Of a stretch of DNA of 13,155 nt, positions 6,612-13,155 are shown piece by piece. The stretch's first letter is position 1, and every line of letters begins with the position of its first letter. The notes under the pieces are model-generated. The model searched no databases. It worked only from the letters and a program-made list of their open reading frames with translations, and was not told where the DNA came from. The translations under genes were made by a program, and so were the position numbers. This stretch comes from an uncultured Eubacteriales bacterium (GTDB lineage Bacteria; Bacillota; Clostridia; Peptostreptococcales; Anaerovoracaceae): the NCBI GenBank assembly GCA_900547295.1, contig URGK01000074.1, positions 1-13,155 on the forward strand, written 5' to 3'.

Positions 6612-7154
6612 CTATTTGAAGTATCTGTTAAGCAGTCCCTCAAATGCAGCACCGTGTCTTGCTTCGTCCTTTGCCATTTCGTGCACTGTGTCGTGAATAG
6701 CGTCAAGGTTCTTTTCCTTTGCAAGCTTAGCTAATGCCTTCTTGCCTGCGCATGCGCCTGCTTCTGCTTCAACTCTCATTTCAAGATTCTTCTTGGTTGA
6801 GTCAGTTACAACCTCACCGAGAAGCTCTGCAAATTTAGCAGCGTGCTCTGCTTCTTCCCAGGCAGCCTTTTCCCAGTACAGACCGATTTCAGGGTATCCC
6901 TCTCTGTGAGCCACTCTTGCCATAGCAAGATACATACCTACCTCTGAACATTCGCCTGTGAAGTTTGCTCTTAATCCCTCGATTATTTCAGGATCAACGC
7001 CTGTAGCAACACCTACTACATGCTGGTCAGCCCATTCTGTCTTACCTTCAGCAACAGGTATAAACTTATCTGCGCCTACTTTACACTGAGGGCACTGTGC
7101 CGGTGGTTCAGGCCCTTCGTAAACATAACCGCATACTGAACATGTCCATTTCAT
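6612..7154 (-). CDS. Reverse rubrerythrin (NADH-linked peroxide reductase)
   Basis: Cytoplasmic diiron protein of 180 residues that reduces hydrogen peroxide (and in this subfamily helps reduce oxygen) with electrons passed from NADH through rubredoxin-type iron. The rubredoxin domain comes first: C5-x2-C8 and C21-P-Q-C24. The ferritin-like four-helix domain follows, with ligands E68/E71, EEAEH at 100-104, E129/E131, and DEARH at 163-167. An N-terminal rubredoxin module is the order of 'reverse' rubrerythrins and opposite to classical ones. The start is fixed by AGGAGG (7163-7168 on the complement), 8 nt before the ATG. It is monocistronic and divergent from the pyr operon. Codons look biased toward a highly expressed set (many GCT, GTA, CCT). 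In clostridia this family is part of the PerR oxidative-stress regulon; whether PerR acts here is inference. Confidence 0.93.
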   Translation of the reverse strand: MKWTCSVCGYVYEGPEPPAQCPQCKVGADKFIPVAEGKTEWADQHVVGVATGVDPEIIEGLRANFTGECSEVGMYLAMARVAHREGYPEIGLYWEKAAWEEAEHAAKFAELLGEVVTDSTKKNLEMRVEAEAGACAGKKALAKLAKEKNLDAIHDTVHEMAKDEARHGAAFEGLLNRYFK

Positions 7155-7175
7155 AATAATTACCTCCTGATTTGA

Positions 7176-7231
7176 AATTATTTGTATATATTATAGCACC
7201 AATGATTTTGATAGTACATATACAAATTATT
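7176..7231 (-). promoter_or_regulatory. Rubrerythrin promoter flanked by an inverted repeat
   Basis: On the minus strand an extended -10, TGCTATAAT (7198-7190), lies upstream of the gene. AATTATTTGTATATA (7176-7190) and the reverse complement of 7217-7231 match at 13 of 15 positions. One copy covers the predicted start, the other the -35 zone, as expected for a paired operator. The stretch 7182-7196 also resembles a PerR box loosely (about 10 of 14 positions by eye). Confidence 0.5.
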
Positions 7232-7270
7232 AAAAACAGCAAAACATCAAAAAACATTTAGAAATTAGTG

Positions 7271-7300
7271 TTGACAAATGTGCGAACCGTATGGTATGAT
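7271..7300 (+). promoter_or_regulatory. pyr operon promoter
   Basis: TTGACA (7271-7276), an 18-bp spacer and TATGAT (7295-7300) with an upstream TG extension. The transcript would start near 7307, leaving only about 32 nt before pyrC. That is too short for a PyrR-type anti-antiterminator and terminator, and no hairpin with a T-run is present. Confidence 0.75.
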
Positions 7301-7338
7301 ATCGAAGATTTAAGCAAAAATAAGTTTAAGGAGCAGAA

Positions 7339-8556
7339 ATGAAGATAATTTTAAAAGGTGGCAATGTATATAGAGGAGACAGATTTACCGCATCGGATAT
7401 TCTGATTGACGGAGGCAGAGTTGTTTCCATTGCTGATAATATTGATAATATTTCTGTTGACAAAGTTATCTGCTGTGATAGCTTTTTTGTTTGCCCGGGT
7501 TTCATAGATGTGCATGTACATCTCAGAGAGCCGGGTTTTTCATATAAGGGGACGGTAAAGACAGAAACAGAAGCGGCAGCGGCGGGAGGATATACAGCAG
7601 TGCTGGCAATGCCAAACGTAGTGCCTGCGCCGTCTGATTTATCTTCTCTTGAAGTAATGGAGCAGATAATCAGAAAGGATGCGGTGATAAAAGTTATTCC
7701 CTATGGTACAATTACAAAAGAGCAGAGCGGAAGAGGCAGTCTTTCGGCTATGGATGAAATAGCCGGGAGAGTTGCCTCTTTTTCTGACGACGGCAAAGGC
7801 GTGCAGGACGAAGCGCTTATGAGGCAGGCTATGATTAAGGCGGCAGCTCTGGACAGGGTCATAACCGCCCACTGCGAAAACGAAGCCTACCCGGCAAAGG
7901 ACGCCAGAAGCGAATGGACAGAGGCGGTAAGAGACATACAGCTTACAGAGGAAACCGGCGCGGCGCTTCATATATGCCATGTGTCATCGGCAAGGACCTT
8001 GGAGGCTGTGAGAGAAGCAAAGGCAAGAGGTGTAAATGTTACATGCGAAACAGCGCCGCACTACATAGCCTTTAGTGAAGAGGATGTTACAGATGACGGC
8101 AAATTTAAAATGAACCCGCCCATAAGAAGCGAAAGGGACAAGGCGGCAATTCTTGAAGCGGTCAAAGACGACACAATAGATATGATAGCGACAGACCACG
8201 CGCCTCACAGCGCAGAGGAAAAATCAAAAGGCTTTGAGGACAGCCTCAACGGAATTATAGGGCTTGAAACAGCCTTTGCGGTAATGAACACACTGCTGTG
8301 CGAAACAGGCGGGATAACCTTTGAAAGGCTGATACAGCTTATGAGCACAAACCCTGCGTCAAGATTTAACCTTGACGGCGGGCAGCTTGCAGAGGGCGGC
8401 TCTGCCGACATAGTGATAATAGACAAGAATGCAGAATGGGTAATAGACAAGGAGAAATTTAAAAGCATGGGCAGAAGCTGTCCTTTTGATGGTATGAAAG
8501 TAAAGGGTCAGGTTGCAGCGACCATATGCGGAGGTGATATTGTTTATGAGAGATGA
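7339..8556 (+). CDS. pyrC: Dihydroorotase, class I
   Basis: Third step of UMP synthesis: cyclises N-carbamoyl-L-aspartate to dihydroorotate. 405 residues, an amidohydrolase TIM barrel. Metal-binding H59-V-H61-L-R63 follows the N-terminal beta domain; PGFSYKGT (65-72), SDDGKGV (149-155), H178 in TAHCEN, HICHVSS (211-217) with H214, KMNPPIR (257-263) and ATDHAPH with D286 complete the active site. The loop after H178 looks about 15-20 residues shorter than in dihydroorotases I remember: only about ten residues separate HCEN from the SEW/RDI helix. All metal ligands are kept, so activity is likely retained. The start is set by AAGGAG 5 nt before the ATG. First gene of the operon; its last 11 bases overlap pyrK. 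Confidence 0.95.
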   Translation: MKIILKGGNVYRGDRFTASDILIDGGRVVSIADNIDNISVDKVICCDSFFVCPGFIDVHVHLREPGFSYKGTVKTETEAAAAGGYTAVLAMPNVVPAPSDLSSLEVMEQIIRKDAVIKVIPYGTITKEQSGRGSLSAMDEIAGRVASFSDDGKGVQDEALMRQAMIKAAALDRVITAHCENEAYPAKDARSEWTEAVRDIQLTEETGAALHICHVSSARTLEAVREAKARGVNVTCETAPHYIAFSEEDVTDDGKFKMNPPIRSERDKAAILEAVKDDTIDMIATDHAPHSAEEKSKGFEDSLNGIIGLETAFAVMNTLLCETGGITFERLIQLMSTNPASRFNLDGGQLAEGGSADIVIIDKNAEWVIDKEKFKSMGRSCPFDGMKVKGQVAATICGGDIVYER

Positions 8557-9259
8557 GCTTTGGCAGATTGAAAAAAATGAGCAGATTGCAAAGGACATTT
8601 ATGAGATGAGGCTTGCCGGAAACACGCAGGAGATAAAAAGACCGGGACAGTTCATAAATATCGTGCTGGAACAGAAATTCCTGCGAAGACCCCTGTCCAT
8701 AGCCTCGTGGGACAAAGACGGACTTACGCTTGTCTACAAGGTGGTCGGAGAGGGCACAGAGATACTAAAGGGTATGAAAGAAGGTCAGAGCTTGAGAGCA
8801 ATGTGCCCGCTGGGAAACGGCTATGACACAGAGATTGTGCCGGATGCTGCGGTGCTTGCAGGGGGCGGTATGGGAGCCGCGCCGATATATTCACTTGCCG
8901 AAAGTCTTGTAAGGGCAGGCAAAGCGCCGAAAATAGTACTGGGATTTAAAAATGAAGAGGAGATTTTTTTCAGAGAAAGATTTGAAAAGCTGGGAGTCGA
9001 CCTGATTATAAAAGTGGGCGGCGGTATAACCGAACTGATAGAAGAGGGAAGCTATGTCTGCGCCTGCGGACCTTTGCCTATGCTGGAGGCAGTATGCGGC
9101 AGGGCGTCAGACGGACAGCTCAGCTTTGAAGAAAGAATGGGATGCGGCTTTGGCTCATGCATGGGGTGTGTATGTAAAAAAAGATTAGGGGAAAAGAGAA
9201 TATGCAAAGACGGACCTGTATTCAGAAAGGAGGAGATTTTATGGCAGACACAAGAGTAA
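8546..9259 (+). CDS. pyrK: Dihydroorotate dehydrogenase B electron-transfer subunit
   Basis: Carries electrons from the PyrD flavin to NAD+ through FAD and one [2Fe-2S] cluster, forming the PyrD2-PyrK2 class 1B enzyme. 237 residues from ATG 8546, chosen over an upstream in-frame ATG at 8513 because GGAGGTG (8530-8536) lies 9 nt before it and the protein then begins with the expected short N-terminus. FAD-binding R48-P-L-S-I lies early, GGGMGAAP (106-113) begins the NAD domain, CGPLPML is at 174-180. Cluster ligands are C200, C205, C208 and C220, ending in the family signature KDGPVF. The C208-C220 gap (12) seems shorter than in well-known PyrK proteins. It overlaps pyrC by 11 bp and pyrD by 19 bp. 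Confidence 0.95.
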   Translation: MRDELWQIEKNEQIAKDIYEMRLAGNTQEIKRPGQFINIVLEQKFLRRPLSIASWDKDGLTLVYKVVGEGTEILKGMKEGQSLRAMCPLGNGYDTEIVPDAAVLAGGGMGAAPIYSLAESLVRAGKAPKIVLGFKNEEEIFFRERFEKLGVDLIIKVGGGITELIEEGSYVCACGPLPMLEAVCGRASDGQLSFEERMGCGFGSCMGCVCKKRLGEKRICKDGPVFRKEEILWQTQE

Positions 9260-10149
9260 GGCTGGGAGAGATAGAACTTAAAAATCCGGTGATACCCGCA
9301 AGCGGCACATTCGGCTACGGCAGAGAGTTTGCGGAGCTGTTTGACCTTAATATCCTCGGCGGAATTGCGGTTAAAGGAACAACAATTGAAGCAAAAGCGG
9401 GAAACGAAAGCCCCAGAATAGCAGAGGCTGCCGGCGGCATGATAAACTCTGTGGGACTTCAGAATCCGGGCGCAGCTAATGTGGCGACAGAGCAGCTTCC
9501 GGGACTTGCAGAGATATTTGACGGAGTAATCATAGCGAATATAAGCGGGTTTTCAGAAAGAGATTATGCTGCCTGCGCGGAGATTATGGACAGCTGCCCT
9601 CAGGCTCATATCGTAGAGGTTAATATAAGCTGTCCTAATGTGAGCGGCGGCGGTATGGCTTTCGGACAGAGCAGCAGTCAGGCGGCAGTGATTACAAAAG
9701 CGGTAAAGGCTGTGACCCGCAAGCCTGTATATATCAAGCTGAGTCCCAATGTGACGGACATAGCTGAAATAGCATCAGCCTGTGAGGCTGCGGGAGCAGA
9801 CGGCATAAGCCTCATAAATACATTGCAGGCAATGAGAATAGACATAAAAACAAGAAAACCGGTACTTGCCAATATAACCGGAGGCCTTTCGGGACCTGCG
9901 ATATTTCCTGTAGCGCTCAGAATGGTAAATCAGGTAAGAAAAGCAGTGGATATACCAATAATGGGAATGGGCGGCATAGCTTCGGCAGAGGATGTGATAG
10001 AGATGATTATGGCAGGAGCAGACGCAGTGCAGATAGGCGCGGCAGGACTCAGAAACCCGTGGATATATCCGGAAATAACAGACAGGCTGCCTCAGCTTAT
10101 GGAGCAGCTTGGCATAGATAATCTCAGGGAGGTAAAAGGAATAGTATGA
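9241..10149 (+). CDS. pyrD: Dihydroorotate dehydrogenase B catalytic subunit
   Basis: FMN enzyme that oxidises dihydroorotate to orotate, fourth step of UMP synthesis, cytoplasmic, partner of PyrK. 302 residues from ATG 9241, chosen because AAGGAGG (9227-9233) is 7 nt upstream and the protein then starts at the conserved RLGEIELKNPVIPASGTFG segment; an ATG at 9202 has no SD. Class 1 features: AVKGTT with K45, NSVGLQNPG (69-77), N128-I-S-C131-P-N, where C131 is the catalytic base of class 1 enzymes, IKLSPN (165-170), and MGMGGI (241-246) binding FMN phosphate. The adjacent pyrK makes class 1B the secure subtype. The stop overlaps the pyrF start by 4 bp (ATGA). Confidence 0.96.
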   Translation: MADTRVRLGEIELKNPVIPASGTFGYGREFAELFDLNILGGIAVKGTTIEAKAGNESPRIAEAAGGMINSVGLQNPGAANVATEQLPGLAEIFDGVIIANISGFSERDYAACAEIMDSCPQAHIVEVNISCPNVSGGGMAFGQSSSQAAVITKAVKAVTRKPVYIKLSPNVTDIAEIASACEAAGADGISLINTLQAMRIDIKTRKPVLANITGGLSGPAIFPVALRMVNQVRKAVDIPIMGMGGIASAEDVIEMIMAGADAVQIGAAGLRNPWIYPEITDRLPQLMEQLGIDNLREVKGIV

Positions 10150-10853
10150 AAAGAGAAGTAATTATAGCGCTGGACTTTGGCAGCGGTGATAAGGCACTTG
10201 AGTTTCTTGACAGATTCAGTGAAACAAAACCCTTTGTGAAGATCGGAATGGAGCTTTTTTACGGTGAAGGCCCGCAGATTGTAAAGAAGATAAAGGAAAG
10301 AGGCCATAAGGTGTTTCTTGATTTAAAACTTCACGACATACCAAACACAGTGGGCAAGGCTATGAAATCACTTGCCGCGCTGGACGTTGATATAGTCAAT
10401 GTGCATGCGGCAGGCACCGTTGAAATGATGCAGGCGGCGGTTTCCGCCTTTGCGGACTGTGACAGAAAGCCCCTTGTTATAGCGGTTACCCAGCTTACCA
10501 GTACAGATGAGCAGACTATGCAGAAGCAGCTTCTCATAGATTACCCGATGGAGCAGGTTGTGGCAAAGTACGCGTCAAACGCCAGAGAGGCAGGTCTTGC
10601 GGGAGTGGTATGCTCACCTCTTGAAGTGCCGGAGGTAAAAGCCTTATGTGGCGAGGAGTTCGTAACGGTTACTCCGGGTGTAAGATTTGCAGGTGAGGGC
10701 AAAGGCGACCAGAAGCGGGTGACAACGCCGGAGCAGGCGGCAGAGCTTGGCTCGGATTTCATAGTAATGGGACGTTCAATTACAGGGGCTAAAGACCCCG
10801 AGGAAGCATATATCAGAGCGATGAGAGAATTCGGAGGTGAGGATAATGAGTAG
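10146..10853 (+). CDS. pyrF: Orotidine 5'-phosphate decarboxylase
   Basis: Last step of UMP synthesis: decarboxylates OMP without a cofactor. 235 residues, a complete single-domain TIM barrel of the usual bacterial length. LD10 opens the first strand, K32 sits in VKIG, and the catalytic network D59-L-K61-L-H-D64 is intact. TPGVRF (176-181) and VMGRSIT (207-213) form the phosphate site. Translation is probably coupled to pyrD through the ATGA overlap; the near SD is a modest AAAGGA with GGGAGG further upstream. The C-terminus overlaps the pyrE start by 8 bp. Confidence 0.96.
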   Translation: MKREVIIALDFGSGDKALEFLDRFSETKPFVKIGMELFYGEGPQIVKKIKERGHKVFLDLKLHDIPNTVGKAMKSLAALDVDIVNVHAAGTVEMMQAAVSAFADCDRKPLVIAVTQLTSTDEQTMQKQLLIDYPMEQVVAKYASNAREAGLAGVVCSPLEVPEVKALCGEEFVTVTPGVRFAGEGKGDQKRVTTPEQAAELGSDFIVMGRSITGAKDPEEAYIRAMREFGGEDNE

Positions 10854-11469
10854 AGAGAAAATAGCAGAGCTGCTGCTGGAAACAGAAGCTGTATTTTTAA
10901 GGCCTGACGAGCCGTTTGTATGGGCCAGCGGAATTAAAAGCCCGGTGTACTGCGACAACAGGCTGACACTTACGGCGCCGCAGGCGAGAAATATCATAGA
11001 GCAGGCCATGGCAGACACTGTGAAAGCAGAATATCCGGAGGCCGAAATACTTATGGGGACAAGTACGGCAGGGATTGCCCATGCAGCAATAGCTGCGCAT
11101 ATTCTGGGACTTCCCATGGGATATGTCAGAGGCGCAGCCAAAGACCACGGCAGAGGCAACCGCATAGAGGGCAGACTCCTGCCGGGACAGAAAACAGTAG
11201 TTATAGAGGATCTCATATCCACAGGCGGTTCGGTGCTTGATACAGTGGAGGCCCTGAGACAGGAAGGTGCGGAGGTGCTGGGTATAGTCAGCATATTCAC
11301 ATATCAGTTTGAAGAGGCTGAGCGCAGAATGTCAGAGACGGGGGTTAAAAACATCAGCCTGTGCGACCTTGATGCGCTTATGCAGACGGCAGAGTTAAAA
11401 GGATATATAACGGCAGAGCAGAGAAAAATGGTAGAGGCTTTCAGAGCAGACCCTAAGGATTGGAGGTAA
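10846..11469 (+). CDS. pyrE: Orotate phosphoribosyltransferase
   Basis: Joins orotate and PRPP to give OMP, fifth step of the pathway. 207 residues from ATG 10846, preferred over the in-frame GTG at 10837 because GGAGG (10833-10837) lies 8 nt upstream of the ATG and would overlap the GTG. The orotate-binding WASGIKSPVY (26-35) is followed by a type I PRTase fold, the flexible loop RGAAKDHGRGNRIEG (95-109) with the catalytic basic residues and HGRG, and the PRPP motif VVIEDLISTGGS (118-129). Length is normal. It overlaps pyrF by 8 bp and is one base from pyrB. Confidence 0.96.
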   Translation: MSREKIAELLLETEAVFLRPDEPFVWASGIKSPVYCDNRLTLTAPQARNIIEQAMADTVKAEYPEAEILMGTSTAGIAHAAIAAHILGLPMGYVRGAAKDHGRGNRIEGRLLPGQKTVVIEDLISTGGSVLDTVEALRQEGAEVLGIVSIFTYQFEEAERRMSETGVKNISLCDLDALMQTAELKGYITAEQRKMVEAFRADPKDWR

Positions 11470-11470
11470 A

Positions 11471-12400
11471 ATGAGCGTGAGAAATCTGATTAACATAACA
11501 GACCTTTCAGTTGATGAAATAAATGAAATGATAAAAACGGCAGAGGATATAATTGAAAATCCCAAGGAATATATGGATATATGTCACGGCAAAAAGCTTG
11601 CGACGCTGTTCTTTGAACCAAGCACCAGAACAAGACTTTCTTTTGAAGCCGCAATGCTTGAGCTTGGAGGAAGCGTGCTGGGATTTTCGGAGGCGGCCTC
11701 ATCTTCGGCAGCAAAGGGCGAAAGCGTAAAGGACACTGTCAGAACAGTAAGTTGCTATGCGGATATAATTGCAATGAGGCACCCTAAGGAAGGCGCTCCG
11801 GTTGCGGCTGCGCAGCGCTGCGAGGTGCCACTGATAAATGCAGGGGACGGCGGACATTTTCATCCGACCCAGACCCTTACGGACATTCTTACCATATGGA
11901 GAGAAAAAGGCAGACTTTCAGATATGACGGTAGGCATATGCGGCGACCTGAAATTCGGAAGAACAGTTCACTCTCTCATAGAAGCGATGTCTAGATATGA
12001 AAATATACGCTTTGTGCTGATTGCGCCCGAAGAACTAAAAGTTCCCGGATATATCACGGATATGCTGGATAAAAAGGGAATAGAATATGTGCAGACAGAG
12101 GATATGGAAAGCGTGATAGGAACCCTTGACATACTGTATATGACAAGAGTGCAGAGAGAACGCTTCTTCAATGAAGAGGACTATATCAGATTAAAGGATA
12201 CATATATACTGGATATGAAAAAGCTTGAGGCGGCAAAGGACAGCCTGTCGATACTTCACCCGCTGCCGAGAGTAAACGAGATTTCAACAGAGGTTGACGA
12301 CGATCCGAGAGCGGCATATTTCAGACAGGTGCTGTGCGGCAAATATATAAGGATGGCCCTTATACTAGAGCTTCTGGGTATCAGGAAAGGAGAAAACTAA
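11471..12400 (+). CDS. pyrB: Aspartate carbamoyltransferase catalytic subunit
   Basis: Committed step: carbamoyl phosphate plus aspartate gives carbamoyl-aspartate. 309 residues, the normal length for the catalytic chain. Carbamoyl-phosphate motif FFEPSTRTR (47-55), the 80s loop SSSAAKGES with K82 or its neighbour as the mobile lysine, HPTQ (131-134) at the carbamoyl site, and HPLPRVNEI (263-271) in the aspartate domain. GGAGG ends 4 nt before the ATG. pyrI follows with a TAATG junction, which implies assembly into the E. coli-type dodecamer with regulatory dimers. Nothing unusual in the active site. Confidence 0.96.
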   Translation: MSVRNLINITDLSVDEINEMIKTAEDIIENPKEYMDICHGKKLATLFFEPSTRTRLSFEAAMLELGGSVLGFSEAASSSAAKGESVKDTVRTVSCYADIIAMRHPKEGAPVAAAQRCEVPLINAGDGGHFHPTQTLTDILTIWREKGRLSDMTVGICGDLKFGRTVHSLIEAMSRYENIRFVLIAPEELKVPGYITDMLDKKGIEYVQTEDMESVIGTLDILYMTRVQRERFFNEEDYIRLKDTYILDMKKLEAAKDSLSILHPLPRVNEISTEVDDDPRAAYFRQVLCGKYIRMALILELLGIRKGEN

Positions 12401-12816
12401 TGAACGTAGACGGAGTAAGAAACGGAATAGTGCTTGACCATATAGCGGCGGGAAAAAGCATGGAGATATACAGACTGCTTAATCTGGACCGGCTGTCATG
12501 CAGCGTAGCGGTACTGCAGAATGTACCCAGCAAAAAATACGGCACAAAGGATATAATTAAAATAGATGAGATGATAGATGTGAACCTTGACATAATCGGA
12601 TATATAGACCCTAACATAACAGTCAATATAGTCAGGAACAACGAGCTTGTCAGCAAGAAGCACCTGTCACTTCCCGAAAAGCTGGATAACGTCATATTCT
12701 GCAAAAATCCGAGATGTATAACCAGCGTAGAGCAGGAAATAGTACACAGCTTCAGGCTGGCGGATCCGGAAAAAAGAATATACAGATGCGTATACTGCGA
12801 TGCAGAGCATAAATAA
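12400..12816 (+). CDS. pyrI: Aspartate carbamoyltransferase regulatory subunit
   Basis: Binds nucleotide effectors and a structural zinc that docks onto PyrB. 138 residues from ATG 12400, chosen over the ATG at 12334 inside pyrB because AAAGGAG lies 7 nt upstream. The N-terminal allosteric domain has VDGVRNGIVLDHI (3-15), GKSMEIYRLL and KKYGTKDIIKI. Zinc ligands C101, C106, C130 and C133 are spaced exactly as the four E. coli PyrI cysteines (5, 24, 3). The C-terminus is shorter than E. coli's by about a dozen residues, mainly at the N-terminal side by memory. Last gene of the operon; it starts on the last base of the pyrB stop. Allosteric control by CTP is expected but cannot be shown from sequence. 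Confidence 0.95.
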   Translation: MNVDGVRNGIVLDHIAAGKSMEIYRLLNLDRLSCSVAVLQNVPSKKYGTKDIIKIDEMIDVNLDIIGYIDPNITVNIVRNNELVSKKHLSLPEKLDNVIFCKNPRCITSVEQEIVHSFRLADPEKRIYRCVYCDAEHK

Positions 12817-12828
12817 GTAGATGAAATA

Positions 12829-12867
12829 AAGCGGTTTGCAGGAAATTCAATTTCAGACAGACCGCTT
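12829..12867 (+). terminator. Hairpin after the pyr operon, possible terminator
   Basis: AAGCGGTTTG (12829-12838) pairs with CAGACCGCTT (12858-12867) over 10 bp with one G-U, and GAAA/TTTC can pair inside. It starts 12 bp after the pyrI stop. The following bases, CTGTATTT, are a poor U-tract, so it may stabilise the mRNA 3' end or terminate only partly. Confidence 0.5.
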
Positions 12868-13097
12868 CTGTATTTAAAGGTGCGGGTAGTCGGTGAAACT
12901 TCTTGATTTGTTCGGGTATTTTAGGTATGCTGTTGTTGACTGAAAAGGTTCGCTGTTTTGTAGGCCGGAATACAAACCGGAGGATGACAGATACTGAACA
13001 ATGGAAACAAAACCAAACAAGGAAAAACAGTTGTAAAACATATTAAAACCTCTTTGTTAAACAGGCAGGACTGATTCTCAGCCCGAAGGAGACTATT
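12868..13097 (+). other. Intergenic stretch with one weak promoter candidate
   Basis: No supportable gene on either strand. TTGATT (12903-12908), a 17-bp spacer and TATGCT (12926-12931) make a weak promoter that could drive the small ORF at 13098 with a leader of about 160 nt. An ATG at 12984 follows GGAGG with no spacing and opens only 20 codons. I see no riboswitch class I can name. Confidence 0.4.
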
Positions 13098-13155
13098 ATG
13101 AGTCAACTACTCCGACCTTCGGCTAAGGCCTTAGAGGTCGGAGCTTGTAACTGCC
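13098..13155 (+). CDS. Start of an unidentified small ORF with early cysteines, cut by window edge
   Basis: The visible 19 codons read MSQLLRPSAKALEVGACNC and run off the window. GAAGGAG (13085-13091) is 6 nt upstream of the ATG, a strong translation signal, and no stop is reached. I do not recognise the protein. A short polar leader followed by C-N-C would fit a cysteine-containing modified-peptide precursor, but with so few residues a longer ordinary protein is equally possible. The segment also encodes a large hairpin (13110-13143). The gene lies after the pyr operon, with the hairpin at 12829 between. Confidence 0.4.
   Translation, partial: MSQLLRPSAKALEVGACNC
13110..13143 (+). repeat. 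Perfect 9-bp hairpin enclosing a 12-bp palindrome
   Basis: CTCCGACCT (13110-13118) pairs with AGGTCGGAG (13135-13143). The loop holds the perfect palindrome CTAAGGCCTTAG (13123-13134). It lies 12 bp into the ORF starting at 13098, so it could affect translation, or it could be the end structure of an insertion element. Confidence 0.7.

Noticed and set aside
6415..6696. 93-codon plus-strand frame over the AAAGTTAC repeats and the rubrerythrin 3' end
   Set aside because: No SD before either early ATG, it runs antisense into rubrerythrin, crosses its terminator hairpin, and the composition follows the repeats.
8513..8545. Longer pyrK start inside pyrC
   Set aside because: No SD, and the extra 11 residues do not fit the family N-terminus; ATG 8546 has GGAGGTG at good spacing.
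12334..12399. Longer pyrI start inside pyrB
   Set aside because: The extra 22 residues are out-of-frame pyrB sequence; ATG 12400 has an SD and matches the known PyrI N-terminus.
12984..13046. 20-codon ORF after GGAGG
   Set aside because: The SD touches the ATG with no spacing, so it cannot serve it, and the peptide shows no recognisable pattern.
1..13155. CRISPR array, tRNA or rRNA genes, transposase or integrase genes
   Set aside because: No regularly spaced direct repeats with unique spacers, no cloverleaf or rRNA-like segments, and no transposase or recombinase domains were seen on either strand.

Overview
The window suggests an anaerobic, low-to-mid GC Firmicute, most likely a gut-type Clostridium or Lachnospiraceae relative. 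The reasons are strong AGGAGG-type ribosome binding sites, a reverse-type rubrerythrin, a PyrK/PyrD (class 1B) dihydroorotate dehydrogenase, a pyrB-pyrI pair, and a giant MBG-repeat surface protein with a glycine linker. Genus and species cannot be read from the sequence.

Layout. Positions 2-5893 (+) encode one very large repetitive surface protein, open at its 5' side to the window edge: a beta-helix region, a string of MBG/YDG-type immunoglobulin-like repeats, a glycine linker and a lysine/tyrosine-rich Fn3-like C-terminal domain. It ends at an intrinsic terminator. About 720 bp of gene-poor DNA follows (5894-6611). It holds a compact cassette that looks like a type I toxin-antitoxin locus: a 19-codon ORF for a cationic, beta-patterned peptide, an SD-sequestering leader, a perfect 14-bp bidirectional terminator, and a convergent antisense promoter. 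The two promoter regions are inverted copies of each other. A second copy of the surface-gene terminator, two further sigma-A-like promoters and a cluster of AAAGTTAC repeats follow. Position 6612-7154 (-) is a reverse rubrerythrin with its own terminator and a promoter bracketed by an inverted repeat.

Positions 7339-12816 (+) form one tightly coupled operon, pyrC-pyrK-pyrD-pyrF-pyrE-pyrB-pyrI, from a good promoter at 7271-7300. PyrB with its regulatory subunit PyrI makes carbamoyl-aspartate, PyrC closes it to dihydroorotate, PyrD with the electron-transfer subunit PyrK oxidises it to orotate, PyrE adds phosphoribose, and PyrF decarboxylates to UMP. Only carbamoyl-phosphate synthase is missing from the de novo route. 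Gene starts overlap or abut preceding stops throughout. No PyrR attenuator is seen in the very short leader.

The last 340 bp hold a post-operon hairpin, a weak promoter candidate and, at the right edge, the start of a small ORF with a strong SD and two early cysteines, cut off by the window. The most promising candidate for an undescribed system is the 5976-6235 cassette; the truncated right-edge peptide gene is the next most worth following.
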